Origin: Carallia brachiata
Lineage: Eukaryota; Streptophyta; Magnoliopsida; Malpighiales; Rhizophoraceae
Direction: 5' to 3'
Length of the DNA: 64,000 bases
Assembly (NCBI GenBank): GCA_021464245.1
Contig: JADCRB010000025.1
Span: forward strand, 444,659 to 508,658
Both the position numbers and the translations under genes were made by a program. Of this stretch, positions 47,129-59,513 are shown piece after piece (position 1 is the first letter of the stretch; each line of letters begins with the position of its first letter). Below the pieces are notes generated by a model. It was not told where the DNA came from, searched no databases, and was given only the letters and a program-made list of their open reading frames with translations.

Positions 47129-49469
47129 TATTCTTTTTTTTTTTAAATGAATAACAAGTACGAAACTCAAAATCAGAAAGCTCCTAAAACGCATGCAAAG
47201 AATTATGCTTTGTCAGTAGAATGAGGATTAGAGCTAAAACTCTACATCTTACCCTTATCAGGTGTTATAAAGGTAGGAAAGTAAAAGATTGGTCACGACT
47301 CACGTGGAAAATTTTTCATTCTTTTTATGTTTCGAAATTAAAAGAATAATAAAAAGAAGGAAAGTTATAGACATTCGATAGGAAAGAAGTAAAAAAATAT
47401 GTATAATAATATTAATTTTACTTTTCATTTTTGGGTAAAAAGTAGGAGTATGGGTATTAAAAAAATTGTCTTGCTCTAAAACCAAAAAAAAGAAAAGTAA
47501 GTGGCCAGCTTTCGTTCCCCATCTGTTAGGGAAAATTTTTTGATGGACCCCAAGAAAAATACTTACTTTCTCCACCTCCATTCCGATGCATTCCCTTCAT
47601 TCAAGGACCAACATTTTCCACTTTCTATCCCCCAAATTCTCCCCACCCCCACCTCCACCCCCTTTGCCCTCCATGCAGGTCTTATGCACTGGAGTACAAT
47701 TTTTTCAGTTAATGGAATCAAGGTTCAGTTCATCCATCCCCATGGGTTGCCCCAAGACACTCTTCCCAACATTAGAAATGACGAGATTTCAGGTTCCTTT
47801 TGTCACCAGGAAATGACAAGAGCTTGGGAAACAAGTTCCCAACAAAGCTGCATCCTTACTTTATTCAAACCAAAACTGAGAAAAGAATCTCTCTCTCTCT
47901 CTTTTTTCAACTTTTCTTTGATCCAAAGGAAGCGTAAAGATAAGAGACAATTCTACAAATAAAGTGGTTCAAGAGCAATACCTACCGCCTACAGCTTTAG
48001 AATTTAGAACGCACATTTTGTTTGATCCGAATTGAAAATGCGGTCAAGCTGAAAGTTGTTTTTTTGGCCACTAATAGGTTTATTTCGCAGCAGTAGTTCT
48101 CTTTATTTTCAAAATTATAACTCAAAATTTCAAAAATGAAAATTAAATTATGAATTACTAAAATGTCCCGTAAAAGACACCCAAAATCTTCATTGCAGAA
48201 GTTGACCGTGTTGAGACTTAGTTGAACCTTAAATGTAACCAGACAACTCTTACATGGGCTTAATAAACTATAGAGGGCCTCTCTGATGTAGGACGAGATC
48301 TATGTTTGTAGGACCTATCTCGAATGAGAATAATCCATCATGGACCAGGCCCACGTAAAAGTTTTGAGCTAACAGCAACTTTATGAGATGGTGGCTTGGA
48401 GGATGTAGGTGTTACCTAACAAGCGAAGAGACATCTCTTGTACATAAATCTGATACATCTGCCATTCTAGTGCTGAACAAAGGACAAAAACTAGGCTACT
48501 GTCAACAAAATAATCAATCCCGTGAGGAATACATTAGGTATAAAATTATAAACCTATTTCTATATGCACAACTTAGAAAGCCAGCTATCTTAGTAATCTG
48601 GATTCTTGATAGACCCCTGATGAAAAAATAATGAGATTCCCCTGTAAACACAGCTGCATCAGCCTCCAATGCCATTCATCCTTCAATGACAGTAATTGTC
48701 AAGGGCCAGACTGGCCTTGAATTTTGACATGCACTTGGGAACTTTGCTCTTCATGGCTCTGAAATTTGAGTATCAGCTCCTTTCTAGTAAGCTCAATATC
48801 AGATAATAGAAAAGAAAACAGTATGGTCAGAACTATCTTTTTCTGGTCAATTTAAAGACTTGTTGGGCCATCGGCAACTGTTATATCTTCTAAATCTTCT
48901 TTTCTCCAATCCAGTGAATTTAAATTTGAGATCCCCAATTTTGAAGTTGAGGTTCTCAACCACAAGGGTCGAGGATATAGAATGGTGAGAACTACACGTA
49001 TAGAACCTTGTCTATTTCCTTGCTTTTATAGTGAAGCGGAAGGTAGCAACTTTGAGTCCATAATTGGCAAGTTTATTTTGTTTTTGGTACAATTGGTGAG
49101 AATCTTAATCTACTCAATGTATAAACTGCTCCTCCAAGTGCCAGAGAATAAGTATGTGTGTGCATTTTTTTTTTTTTATCTTTTTTTTTGTCTTTGTGGA
49201 CAATCAAAGTGCTCAGGTTGATAGATTGGGCTCCTACAAGTACACTTCTGATCTGCATGCAATGGTTCTGCTTTCAGTCAACAAATTCTAAGCACGATTT
49301 ATGACCAGCTTATAGCATGTTCTTAGCATGCTGATTTTAGAATTCTAAACGCTGCTTGCATTAAAACCTATCCACTAATATGCAATGATGGATTTGTAGA
49401 TTCTGTGGTACTCACCTGATTTACACTGGATTTCGATCTGCTCATCACAATGTGAGACTGGACTAGACT
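47129..49469. other. Intergenic DNA, no supported gene
   Basis: Base composition is less AT-rich at about 47500-47960 and 48200-49470. The plus-strand frame at 47501-47962 (153 codons) has no recognisable domain and overlaps a second frame, so I do not call it. This may include regulatory or 3' flank DNA of FKBP16-4 near its right end. Confidence 0.4.
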
Positions 49470-51394
49470 TTACTTTCTATTTCCTGAGTAGATGCCAACA
49501 AAATTGATATCATAGAGAAGAGTTGCATTACCAGGGATATTGCAGTCACCTGCATTGTCAGAGATTTTTGAGCAACGCTAACTCAATGCATTGGTAATTT
49601 TTCTTATTTTGTTGTACAGTCTAGTGGAATCTAGCTGAGCGGACCACATGATAATGGAATTAAGCGCAACATCATTCGTTCCGGCAAAGAATTCAAGGGC
49701 TTGATACAATTCTAGCAGAGATGTGACAAAATTTATTGCTCAATTCATGGCAGCAATTCAACAGACAAGGGCCAGAATCAATACTTTCTTTTACCATAAA
49801 AACAAATATAGAGTTGGAGACGGAGAGAGAGATGAAAGCTCTGTGACATATTCTAAACTATTGTTAGGTAGGATACTTGACAAATGCACTATTCTGAAAT
49901 TATTTCATCTTTATATCATTGAGTAGTTGATTGTCCATCCAGAAAAAAAAAAAAAAAAGTGATTGAATTAGTAATTTAGGAATGTCACCTGAAAAGCATC
50001 CTGCAGGTTCTGGTCCATATGCTAAATGTGGAGGAATTTCAAGCTTACGCTTCCCACCTGCGGGAAGTCAGTATCAGAATTAGTCCTCCATTTAATTCAG
50101 GCAAACAAGAATAACACAGACAAGAATAACCAACGAAATTTTCTGGGCTCATACCTACTTGCATTGGTGGTACTCCTTCACCCCCAAAAATTCCCTGATC
50201 CAATCCCTTAATTACCTGAACAAATATTTTGGTGTCTAAAATAGTTGCTCAACATGGTGAAATGAAGAAGAAATGGAATTACGCGGCATTAATTGTCATA
50301 TCCTGACAACTAGCAGTCTCCCTCCCATTTTCAAATGTTCCAAGCATACGTAAGTGGTCATAAATTGAGAGGTCAGCAAACAATCTTTGCATTTCAATGA
50401 TTGACAAGATAATTGACCTGAACTCATAATTCCAGACCTAATATATCGCCCACCTTGCCAACGCCAATCCGCATGGTGAGCGGCCTCCCACGTTTATAGC
50501 TGCTGTCGAAGACTGTTCCATCAGCGAATCTTGCAGTATAATGAACCTGCAAGGTCATTCAGAAAAACATGGTAACAACCAAGACAAGAATGATGTGCTA
50601 TGAAATTACATATTGTTGTCTAATACTTGGTCTCCTGATTGGCTTTTCCATAATAAGCCGCTATAAAGACATCCTGCAGTAATGCATAAGAGAATCATAT
50701 GCCAATAGACATATCACAAGCAGAGCATAACGACAGAGGCCCAACACGACTTGCCACTGAATTATGCATAATGGCTTCTGAGAATTTGAAAACAAAACAC
50801 TTTCATTGTTCATAATATCCGATCAGTCATTGAGGGTAAAAAGATTCATCATTATTTTATTTAAAAAAAGAAAAAAAAAATTAAATCTACAATTTTGAAG
50901 GCCTAACCCCCACTGCTGAAATCGAAAATGTGGGGAAATAAAAGAAATTGAAAATTAAAAAAAAAAAAAGGTGGGCAAAAAGAATGTATTTCCTCCCTAA
51001 GTTTTGAACTCACGTTGATGAGTTCGCCATATGGGGCCTCCTTACCAGACCCCACAGAAACATCACAATAGCCAAGTCCAGAGCTAACAAAGTTGAGGTC
51101 GCACAGAGGCTCTCCCACAGTAGCATAGTACTCAATCCTGGTGGCATTAGCATCCAGTGGCGCCAAAGCAACAACTGAAGCTGCTAAAAGGCCAAGGCCC
51201 ACATTAAGAATGCACTTTTTGGTCACAGAAACTGAATTCCAAGAAAGATTGGGTCTTTGAACGCGGTATGAATGGGAGAAACAGGAAACTGGAGAGAGAG
51301 AAGATGTGGGTCTGGAAGTGAAATTGGAATTATGAATGGAGGAGAAGGGATTGGGGGTTGCAATGGTGAGAGCAGAGAGTAGCAGTGCTGCCAT
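49470..51394 (-). CDS. FKBP16-4: Chloroplast lumen FKBP-type prolyl isomerase (FKBP16-4)
   Basis: FKBP immunophilins catalyse cis-trans isomerisation of peptidyl-prolyl bonds. FKBP16-4 is imported to the thylakoid lumen. Minus-strand exons are 51014-51394, 50454-50546, 50155-50215, 49989-50057 and 49470-49549, all with GT-AG borders and consistent phase, giving 227 aa. ATG 51394 (MAALLLSALTI) gives the family's usual length of about 230; an in-frame ATG at 51469 would add 25 residues. The first exon is a Ser-rich transit peptide, then a hydrophobic stretch ending in ANA, a twin-step lumen signal. The FKBP fold follows: HYTARFADGTVFDSSY, then GVGKVIKGLDQGI, VPPMQVGGKRKLEIPPHLAY and LLYDINFVGIY. 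Cys residues in GYCD and near PAGCFSGDC resemble the family's lumenal disulphide sites. Assignment to 16-4 is by sequence recall. Confidence 0.93.
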
Positions 51395-51742
51395 TGGATT
51401 TGTTGGCCAGCGTCGCTTCTTGCGCTTATCCAATCCAGACAGGGCCGCGTTATGCGAAGCCCTGGGCATTTGATTTCCACCGAGAATGGGTGGGGCCCAG
51501 CTTAAAACAATCTGACCGTTGCATATAGATACGGAAACGCTGTAAGATGGGGATTAGAGCGTACGTGGCTCTAAAATAAAAAAGAGTGTACCTAATTCTA
51601 CTTAGAGCAGTTTATTTTTTATATTTAAATTAAATTATTAATTAATTTGAAAAAATTTAAAATTATAATCATATTAACAAAAAAGTGAAATCAACAAAAT
51701 TTCAGTGAATTTGATCAATTCGATGGTTTTTGAATTTTCACA
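51395..51742. other. FKBP16-4 upstream region
   Basis: Probable 5' UTR and promoter on the minus strand. No clear TATA box was picked out. It becomes AT-rich from about 51600. Confidence 0.45.
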
Positions 51743-52184
51743 CTTATGATCAAGGATGCACGGACACGCCTATTTTAAGGAAGTGTCCGTGTCGGACACT
51801 TCTCGGACACGGACACGCCTGGATACGGCAGGACACGTGTCCGACACGCCAAAAAGTGTCCATCAAAAAAAAATTTGAAAAAAAAAAATCGGACACGGCT
51901 CGGACACGGCTAACAAAAAGAAAAGTAAAAAAATGAAAAGGGATGGGTCTGCCGTTGCCTCTTTTTTTTTTTTTTTATTCAAATGAAGGAGAGTAGGAGT
52001 TGGAAAGATTTGAATTTTTTTTAAAGTTATTATTTTTTATTAATATTTATTATTTAATATGTATTATGAGATTTTAAATATACTTAAAAAATATATTTTA
52101 TAAGATTTATTTTAATAAAAATTATTTTTATATATGTTATATTTTAAGTTATAATTTATATTTTATTTTAAATAATAATATTTA

Positions 52185-52232
<48 letters not shown>

Positions 52233-52343
52233 CGTGTCTATGCCGTGTCCGTGTTCTAATTTTTTTAAAATTGACGTGTCGCCGTATCCGTATCCGTCGT
52301 ATCCGTGTCGCCGTTTCCGTGTCTGTGCAACCTAGCTTATGAT
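51743..52343. mobile_element. hAT-type element with GGACACG repeats
   Basis: Body 51751-52335 (585 bp). Left end CAAGGATGCACGGACACG and right end, inverted, CTAGGTTGCACAGACACG agree at 15 of 18 positions. A perfect 8-bp duplication CTTATGAT lies at 51743-51750 and 52336-52343. Subterminal regions are arrays of GTGTCCG/CGGACAC. The middle has a long TA microsatellite (about 52181-52228). It resembles the insertion at 17370-18568. Confidence 0.92.
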
Positions 52344-52730
52344 GTGTTTGAATTTAATGGCCTGTTTATTTTGCTTTTTTTTTTTAAGGTAGGAAAACAA
52401 TTACTTTTTCAAATATTACTATAATTATTATACTATTAATTTTTCACCATTATTTTTCTATACCTTTTTTCTTTATACTTTCTCCATTTATTTAAATAAT
52501 TTATTTTTCTTAACACTTTTTCTTTCCTAAATTTCTATTCAACTTTTCTTTTCTTTACTTTCTCCACTTATTTAAATAACTTATTTTTCTCATCATTTTT
52601 TCTCTCACAAATTACTATTTATTTTTCTTTCTCTACACTTTTTTTCTCTGTACTTTCTCTACTTATCTAAATATCTTATTTTTCAAAGCACTTTTTTTCT
52701 TATTCTTTTTCTTTTTACACATTTCCTCTC
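52344..52730. repeat. Pyrimidine-rich tandem repeat
   Basis: A unit of about 80-95 bp containing TACTTTCTCCACTTATTTAA and ATAACTTATTTTTCT occurs about three times, starting near 52476, 52556 and 52650. No gene. Confidence 0.65.
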
Positions 52731-53240
52731 GGGATAAATATTTTTAAAGTCCTAAATCTTTAGGTTTTTTTACGTTTGAGTCCTAAACCTTTTTAACATT
52801 TCATTTGAGGTCTAAATCTTTTAATTTTTTACTATATCAGTCCTTTAAATTACGAATAGTAGTCAATCTATTAATAAGTGAGTTTAATTTAATAAAAATC
52901 ATTTAAAAAAGTTTAAATACATGAGTTAAATATTTTTTTCATCAACAAAATATGCATATTAAATATTTTTTTAATCAACAAATATACGAATTAAATAGGC
53001 AACATGTATATTTTTTTATAGAAAAGACATTCAATTCATATATTTAATCTTTTTAAAATAATTTTTTATAAAGTTAAAATTATTTTTTAATAAATTGATC
53101 ACTTTTGTTAAACAGAGGGACTAATTTGGTAGAAAATTAAAACGTTTAGGACTTAAATGAAATGTCAAAAAGGTTTAGGATTCAAACGTAAAAAAACCTA
53201 AAGGTTTAGGACTAAAAAAATCCTTATCCCATTTCCTCTC
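52731..53240. mobile_element. Mutator-type MITE (GRGATAAY family), copy 3
   Basis: Body 52741-53230 (490 bp) begins GGGATAAATATT and ends CCTTATCCC. Long inverted arms contain CCTAAACCTTTTT / AAAAAGGTTTAGG and related motifs. A perfect 10-bp duplication ATTTCCTCTC is at 52731-52740 and 53231-53240. Related to the copies at 3190 and 5637. Confidence 0.92.
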
Positions 53241-53309
53241 AATCTAAACACATCATAAAGTAAGACGAGAAAGAAAGTTAAGAGAAAAAATAAAGAAAAT
53301 AAATAATAG

Positions 53310-53860
53310 TTTAATTAGTTGTTTGGATATGGTAGAATTAAATGAAAAAAAAAATGAATTGAAAGGATAATATTTTGTTTAGATGTTAGGAAAAAAATGT
53401 GAGAAAGAAAATTATTGTTAGTTAAAATGACACATGTACCCTCTTTTCAATATGAATGTATGATTTCATAATTGGATAATTTGGTACGTTAGTAATAATT
53501 TTTTTTTAATTCTCTCCTTCCTTTTTCCCATTTGTGTTTAAATAACAGTTAAATAGAGGAAAGAAAATGAATAAATTTTATGTTGTCTTACTTGGATAGC
53601 AAAGCAAAAGAAATTTTTGTTGTAAAATTATCCATTTGTCTATGCGTAGAGAAAAGTTAAAAAAGCAAATAACAGAGGCAGTTTTGTAATTTCACAAAAG
53701 GTTTCTGTTTGCAATTCAAAATTACCTTTTTTCTCACCAATTCGCTAAGGCAGAAAATGGTAGGCCCCAGTGTAAGCTTTCTCGCTACTCTCTCAAGCTT
53801 CTCATTCTAATTCAATAAACTTCTCATTCTCATTCAATATCCAAACAAAAAATTATTCTC
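53310..53860. mobile_element. Possible MITE
   Basis: The left motif AGTTGTTTGGATATGG and the right motif, inverse of TTTGTTTGGATATTGAAT, suggest an inverted-repeat element of about 530 bp. No target duplication was secured. Confidence 0.35.
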
Positions 53861-56800
53861 TTTTCACAGCCTTTTCGTTCCCTATTTAGTCTTTCTCATC
53901 CTTTTCTACTAAACCGAAAAAAGGTTAATAGTTCTTAGAAAACTAACATTATAGTTAAAACCAATGAATAGTAGTAATCAGGTTCAAATTACAACCAATG
54001 TATTGTGATTGTGTTGGTTAAAATCAAATCTTTTGTGTGTGTGTCTATTATAATTGACTACAATCGTAATTTAATGAATTTTCCTTTTGCAACACTATAT
54101 AATTGAGATTAAAATCATAGGATGCAATTTAAAATCTTTTTACACCATGTAGATAATATCAAAATTTTCGTAGCACCTGCAATGTCAAAATTAAAGAAAA
54201 ATATGCTTACAAATTAGTATTTGACAGTTGTACAAGTTCGGAACAACAAAGAGTGATTCTTAACCTCTAATTATTCACTACACATTTGAAAACTGAAGAC
54301 AAAATTTTAGAATTAGAAAGCAGAAAAAATAAAAATCCGACGGGGAGAAGATTTAAGAGTTAGATTATTTTTTAAGTGGCGATGAGTGTATTAGGTGATC
54401 AATGAAAGTATTCTAGCCCATGAGTGTGTTGATTTGTATGTATGAAGTTGAAGATGGTTGAATTTTTTTCGTGAGGCCTATCTCTCTGTAAAATATATTC
54501 TTTAGTTTTAATAAATGTTAGGCGGCTAGTTTAATTTTAGCAGTTTTTGAGTATCAACATCGCAAGCAAACTATACAATACAGTTTGATTATATTGCCAA
54601 ACATACATAATTCATTTGGCAGTTTTTAGGTTTCAGATTGATTTTAGTTAGGTTTGTCGGATTAATGAATTGTGGTTTTATGTATACCGTAAATAGGGTT
54701 GGCTTGCATACGCTTGAGTATGAGCACCATCAAATTACACCACTGCAGAGAATAGGATAGGACCATGTGGGATAAGTTTAGTATTGAGTTAGTATGCATC
54801 TGGTTTTAGAATGGGTGCAACTGCAGGAGCTTTTATTGGTTTTGCTCGGTACCTGCAACAAAGATTAATAAAAAAAATTGTATATTTTTTTTATAAAATT
54901 AAAATTTAGATTTAGATAATTATTATTCTAAAATATAAATATATCCATTATATGAGATTTTAAAAAAATTTAAAATAATAAAAAATAATATTTACATAAA
55001 TATGTGTATTTTTCAATACGAAAAAATATTGTTTTTTCAATCAAGACTTTTATTAACATTTTCTTTTATTCACTATATTCAGCATACTTTAGTATCAGTG
55101 CATCTATTATTTTTCTTTTAGAATCCGTGTAATTAAATTCAAAACAATCTAATTTGGGTCAGCATCATCAAAAATAGTCTATCAGTATCAACAATCTCTA
55201 TAAAGTGTTCACATTGCTTTGACATGAAAACTGATTCGACGATACTCACATACACCAGCCAGCGCAGTCAGCGCCTACGTTGAGTTAACAAATCTTCAAT
55301 TTTGGGTTAACAAATCTTGAATTTTTACACTATTATAAGCAGATCAAATTCAATTTCGAGTTAACAAATCTTCAAGTTATGTACAAAAAAAAAAAAAAAA
55401 CAAGTCTTCAATTTTTAAGATCTCGATCATTGAACCATTCCCCCTGTTGGTCTCTCTCTTATCTTGAGCTCTCACTCCTCTGGCTCTCTTTTCTCTCCAT
55501 ATATCCTTCCACCATTATTCACCATTAGACCACATATAAAAGGCGTGAGAAAATGTTTGCGCGGAGGAAGATGAACGGAGACATATAAACTGATGAATAT
55601 TTTTCGGTTAGTCTGGAAATTTAAAAAAACTGGGACATTTACTAATTTGAATTTAAATTTATTTTATTTATGCGAGCTCGACTCTAATTAAAATTAATGA
55701 GATTTGTCACATTATTTGTTACATAACGCTTTATAAATATTTTAAAAAATTGTAAAATAATTATCAGTTTTTGTAACAGTTTCTAACCCACTCGCAAACT
55801 GTTTTTAGTAAAACTAACCCGAGTTAGACCATTTTAAAGCTAGTGATCTACACCTTAAAAACTCAAAACCCTATAATAAACTTTTCTGCGGGCATGCAAT
55901 CAAACGGTTCTATACTTACTTTCACCTCTGAAAAAAACCATTAGATGAAGTTGCACTTTTACCCAAAGACAAAATTTCACATTAATAATCATGAGCAAAC
56001 CTTTTTTTTTTTATTTTTATTTTTAACTTTAAAACATATTTTTTCGAAATATTTTTTTTATTATCAATTATTTAAAGAAATAAAAATAATTGTTCAAGTA
56101 AATATTATCTCTTTTTTTTTTTTTTTTAACGCGCCTTGGTCCTAAGTGTAACATAAAATAACCGCCTTATATTCCGTTGTTTGTTTGTTTTTTTTTTTTG
56201 TTTCTCTTCTTGTATCTGGGAACCATGCCTTAGCTAAATAAATTATGAACCATTTGTAGTGTGGTCTAATTCCAGGCTCCAGCCATCAAAATTCAAATTT
56301 GATAACAAAGAAAAAAATTTTAACGAAAATTCTATGAAATGCTTAGAGAAATGTTTAAATGATATATAACCTGAATTGCAATTTGCATTCTATACAAGTG
56401 TGAGCAAAAATTTATTGTAAACAGATAATTATACATGAAGACATTTTGTTTGTTTTCGTGTTTATCTAATTATACATAAAAATATTAGGTTAACTTAATA
56501 TATTGCACATTAGTCATTTTTCTTAGTGAGTCGGTATATGTATACAAGCATTTGCATTACTGAACCCTTAAACAAGTTGTTAAAAAAAACCCATAAACAA
56601 AATTTGTGATTATTCACAAACATTGTATCTACTGATAAATATAGAACAACATCATTATGTCTTTGACTCATATATATAAATTCACATAATTTGCTTATCA
56701 TTTTATTATATAATAATTGTAGAGTAATTTTGAGTAATCTTAAGTAACTTTATATAAATAATAATAAATAACTATAAAAATTCATTGAACGTATTTAATA

Positions 56801-57480
56801 ATTTATTTTATTTTTATTTTTTCAAGAATCTAAGCATCAAATCATTCATATTATTTTTTAAACTCCTTTAAAATTACTTAAATGAGCCACCAAATTTTTT
56901 TCATAATTATTTATTGATCCGATAAAATAAATACACGTCATTTCTTCTTAAATCAGATTCATTCCTTCAACGACGCCGCAAAACATTAATAATTAAATAA
57001 AATAAAATAAAAAATGCAAACTGGCGACAATACCAGTGTGGGAGTGACCGGTCAATAGAAAAGCAAACGGGTTGCCGCCTCCTTTTTTTTTTTTTTTTTT
57101 GGGGTTTGCTTTCCGCCTTTTCTCAGCCGATCTGGTACACTGTAGTCCACTCTGGCCGAAACACTCTGCCACGCCCATATCCATCCATCCTATAACATCA
57201 GTGGAGGCGGCGGCTTTGGGCCTCCTGATCAAAGTCAATCTCGAAAATCACAGCCGTCGCTTCTTGGCGGGATGATTAATTTAACAGAGCGATTGCGAGA
57301 GAGGGAGAGAGAGCCCACGTAAATGCGTTGCCTTCCCGGTAGCGAGTAGCGATGCCACGCGCACCTTCTTCGCGCGTTTCACTTCGTATCCGTAACTGAA
57401 TTTATTTGGATTGAGATCATCATTTTCGACGATGGATGGATGAGATTGCTCTGTTGCTCCTGCTGCTCTCTAGTCTACTA
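53861..57480. other. AT-rich intergenic DNA
   Basis: No gene recognised. The last about 400 bp (from about 57050) is GC-richer and probably belongs to the FLA promoter. T- or A-runs are at 55384-55400, 56112-56128 and 57082-57100. Confidence 0.45.
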
Positions 57481-57487
57481 CTCTGTC

Positions 57488-57495
57488 TATAAATA
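57488..57495 (+). promoter_or_regulatory. TATA box of the FLA gene
   Basis: TATAAATA lies 103 bp before the ATG at 57598, in a GC-richer promoter context, so transcription likely starts near 57520. Confidence 0.75.
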
Positions 57496-57597
57496 GGCTT
57501 TTAAAGGGGGCACACGCCATTTTCACTCGCTCTCCCCTCAACTTTCGTATCAGTGTCAGCTCGTCACTTCTCTGCTTCTACAACATTCCATTCTACA

Positions 57598-58995
57598 ATG
57601 GCGAACTCTCTGCAAATTTCGGTTCTCTTAGCCATTCTGGTTCTCTCTCTAGCAAACTCCACTGGAATCGTCGAATCCACCGCCGCAGCCCCCTCCGCCC
57701 TCTCGCCATCGCCACCACCTCCGCAAACACCATTCCTAACTGATCCACCACAACTCCCTCGTCAGCCAGCCGCCATCTCTCACGACGAAATCCACGATCA
57801 ATCCTTCTTCTCCTACACTTCTCTCCTCGGTCCCATCCTCTCTCATCTCGGCTTCAGCGAACTGGCCACGGCCGCCTCATCTCTGTCCTCCTCCTCCTCC
57901 TCCTCCTCCTCCACCTCCACCACATGGTCTGGCCCCTCCACTCTCTTCGCACCTTCCGATTCCTCTCTCCGTGCATGTGTTTCCTGCTCCGTTCCTGATC
58001 TCCTCCGCGAACACATCGTTCCCGGCCTTTTCAGCATGGATTATCTCCGCAAGCTTGCCTTTGGCACTAAGATAGAGACTCTGAGCCACGGCCGTTGCGT
58101 CACCGTCACCTCATCTGCTTCCAGCAAAAACTCCACGCCGTCATCCTCTTCCGACGCTAAGGTGTTCATCGGTGGCGCCGAGATCACACATCCAGATCTC
58201 TTCAACCAAGGTCTCTTCATTATCCACGGGATCCAAGGCTTCATCGCACCTCTCTCGCCGTTTTCTTGCGACGTCGAGCGCCTCAACTCGCTCACTTTCC
58301 CAACGTACCAATCAGAGAGACTACCTCATCACTTCCAGCTCCCGCCTCCGGCGCAGGCGCAACCTGCTTTCGGTGTCATGCGCCTGATGCTGCGCGATGC
58401 CATTCTCAAGCTCCGAAACAATGGCTTCAACATCCTCTCTCTTGCTCTGCGAGTCAAGTACGGCGAGCTCGTGAGCTTGAGTAACATGACGGTGTTCGCT
58501 GTGGATGACGTCTCGATCTTCTCTGGATCGTTCTCGTACATCAGTAGCGTGAGGTTTCACATCGTGCCTAACCATTTCCTGATGAGTGATGAGCTGGAGA
58601 AGCTTCCGGTTGGGGCCACGCTTCCTACTCTTGAGAGAGGACAGTCTCTGGTGATTACCAGTTCTGGTGTTGGTGGTTTAGCGGCTGCGCCGATGAGGAT
58701 TAACTATGTGAGACTCAAAGTTCCCGAGGTGATGCGCAACATGAAGATTGTGGTGCACAGTGTCTACCTGCCGTTTCCAAGGATTCATCCCACGGCGGCT
58801 GCTGCTGCTACTGCTGCTGCTGGTGATGGTGGTTACGATGGAATGTTTGCGGGAGGATCGGACGGTGCTGATCGCGAAGCGGTGGAAGAAGCGTGCTCGG
58901 CTTCTGCTGTTATGGAGGAAGATGGAAGTTGCAATGTGGTGGCCACGCCTCAGGTGAAGCCAACGATTGAGATTGAGGATCACCATGGCCTCTAA
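57598..58995 (+). CDS. FLA: Fasciclin-like arabinogalactan protein (FLA19/20/21 type)
   Basis: Intronless gene of 465 aa for a secreted cell-wall/plasma-membrane-surface glycoprotein implicated in adhesion and wall properties. ATG 57598 is chosen because it begins a clear signal peptide (MANSLQISVLLAILVLSLAN); upstream in-frame codons have no ATG. A Pro/Ala/Ser arabinogalactan segment (about residues 29-60, with SPSPPPP) precedes the first FAS1 domain (about 68-205; motif STLFAPSDSSLRAC, then REHIVPG). A second FAS1-like domain follows (about 245-385; NMTVFAVDDVSIF, then VRFHIVPNHF). A TCC repeat (about 57888-57913) gives a serine run. The C-terminus (EIEDHHGL) is hydrophilic, with no GPI-anchor tail, as in FLA19-21. 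Codon use is GC-richer than the surrounding DNA. No break is seen. The FLA number is by family resemblance only. Confidence 0.92.
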   Translation: MANSLQISVLLAILVLSLANSTGIVESTAAAPSALSPSPPPPQTPFLTDPPQLPRQPAAISHDEIHDQSFFSYTSLLGPILSHLGFSELATAASSLSSSSSSSSSTSTTWSGPSTLFAPSDSSLRACVSCSVPDLLREHIVPGLFSMDYLRKLAFGTKIETLSHGRCVTVTSSASSKNSTPSSSSDAKVFIGGAEITHPDLFNQGLFIIHGIQGFIAPLSPFSCDVERLNSLTFPTYQSERLPHHFQLPPPAQAQPAFGVMRLMLRDAILKLRNNGFNILSLALRVKYGELVSLSNMTVFAVDDVSIFSGSFSYISSVRFHIVPNHFLMSDELEKLPVGATLPTLERGQSLVITSSGVGGLAAAPMRINYVRLKVPEVMRNMKIVVHSVYLPFPRIHPTAAAAATAAAGDGGYDGMFAGGSDGADREAVEEACSASAVMEEDGSCNVVATPQVKPTIEIEDHHGL

Positions 58996-59513
58996 CGTTT
59001 TCTACTATAAAAGTTCCACTTCCATGTTTGATTGACTTTCGTGGTTTCTTTTTTCTTTTGCGTGTTTGAATATTTTCAGTCAAAGTTCTGTGTTACATAG
59101 CTATGAATTGATCAGTGTTGTTGATGAGAGTTGCCCAGTGCCACTAGACTACTACTAGCTAGCTGATAGTAAGGATTAGTGCCCCTACTCGCAGAGCTCA
59201 CCGGACAAAAGAGGACTTCTGTATCACCGTCCAGAGCTGCATGTAACGGCCAAGCCTATTTTACTGTAGAGCTCATTTGCCTATTATCATCTGATTTGAT
59301 AAAACCTATCATTTCCATTTGCTCTTGTGCTTTAACTCTACTTTCTTGTTTTTTTTTTTTTCCCTCTTCCATTGCTTTTGCGATTTACTAATTAAGAACT
59401 TGTTTATTTCATTGTTACGCAAAATATGCTCTTAATGAATTCCTTTTGGCTGGGACGGATCATGGAATTTTATGTATGATTAATGCATTATCCATCCAAG
59501 GTTTTTAACATCA
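58996..59513. other. FLA 3' UTR and intergenic DNA
   Basis: Probably 3' UTR for the first few hundred bases. No other gene. Confidence 0.5.

Noticed and set aside
47501..47962. 153-codon plus-strand frame
   Set aside because: No recognisable domain, an overlapping second frame of similar quality, and no splice or promoter support.
58041..58575. Several minus-strand frames inside the FLA gene
   Set aside because: Shadows caused by GC-rich codon use on the coding strand.
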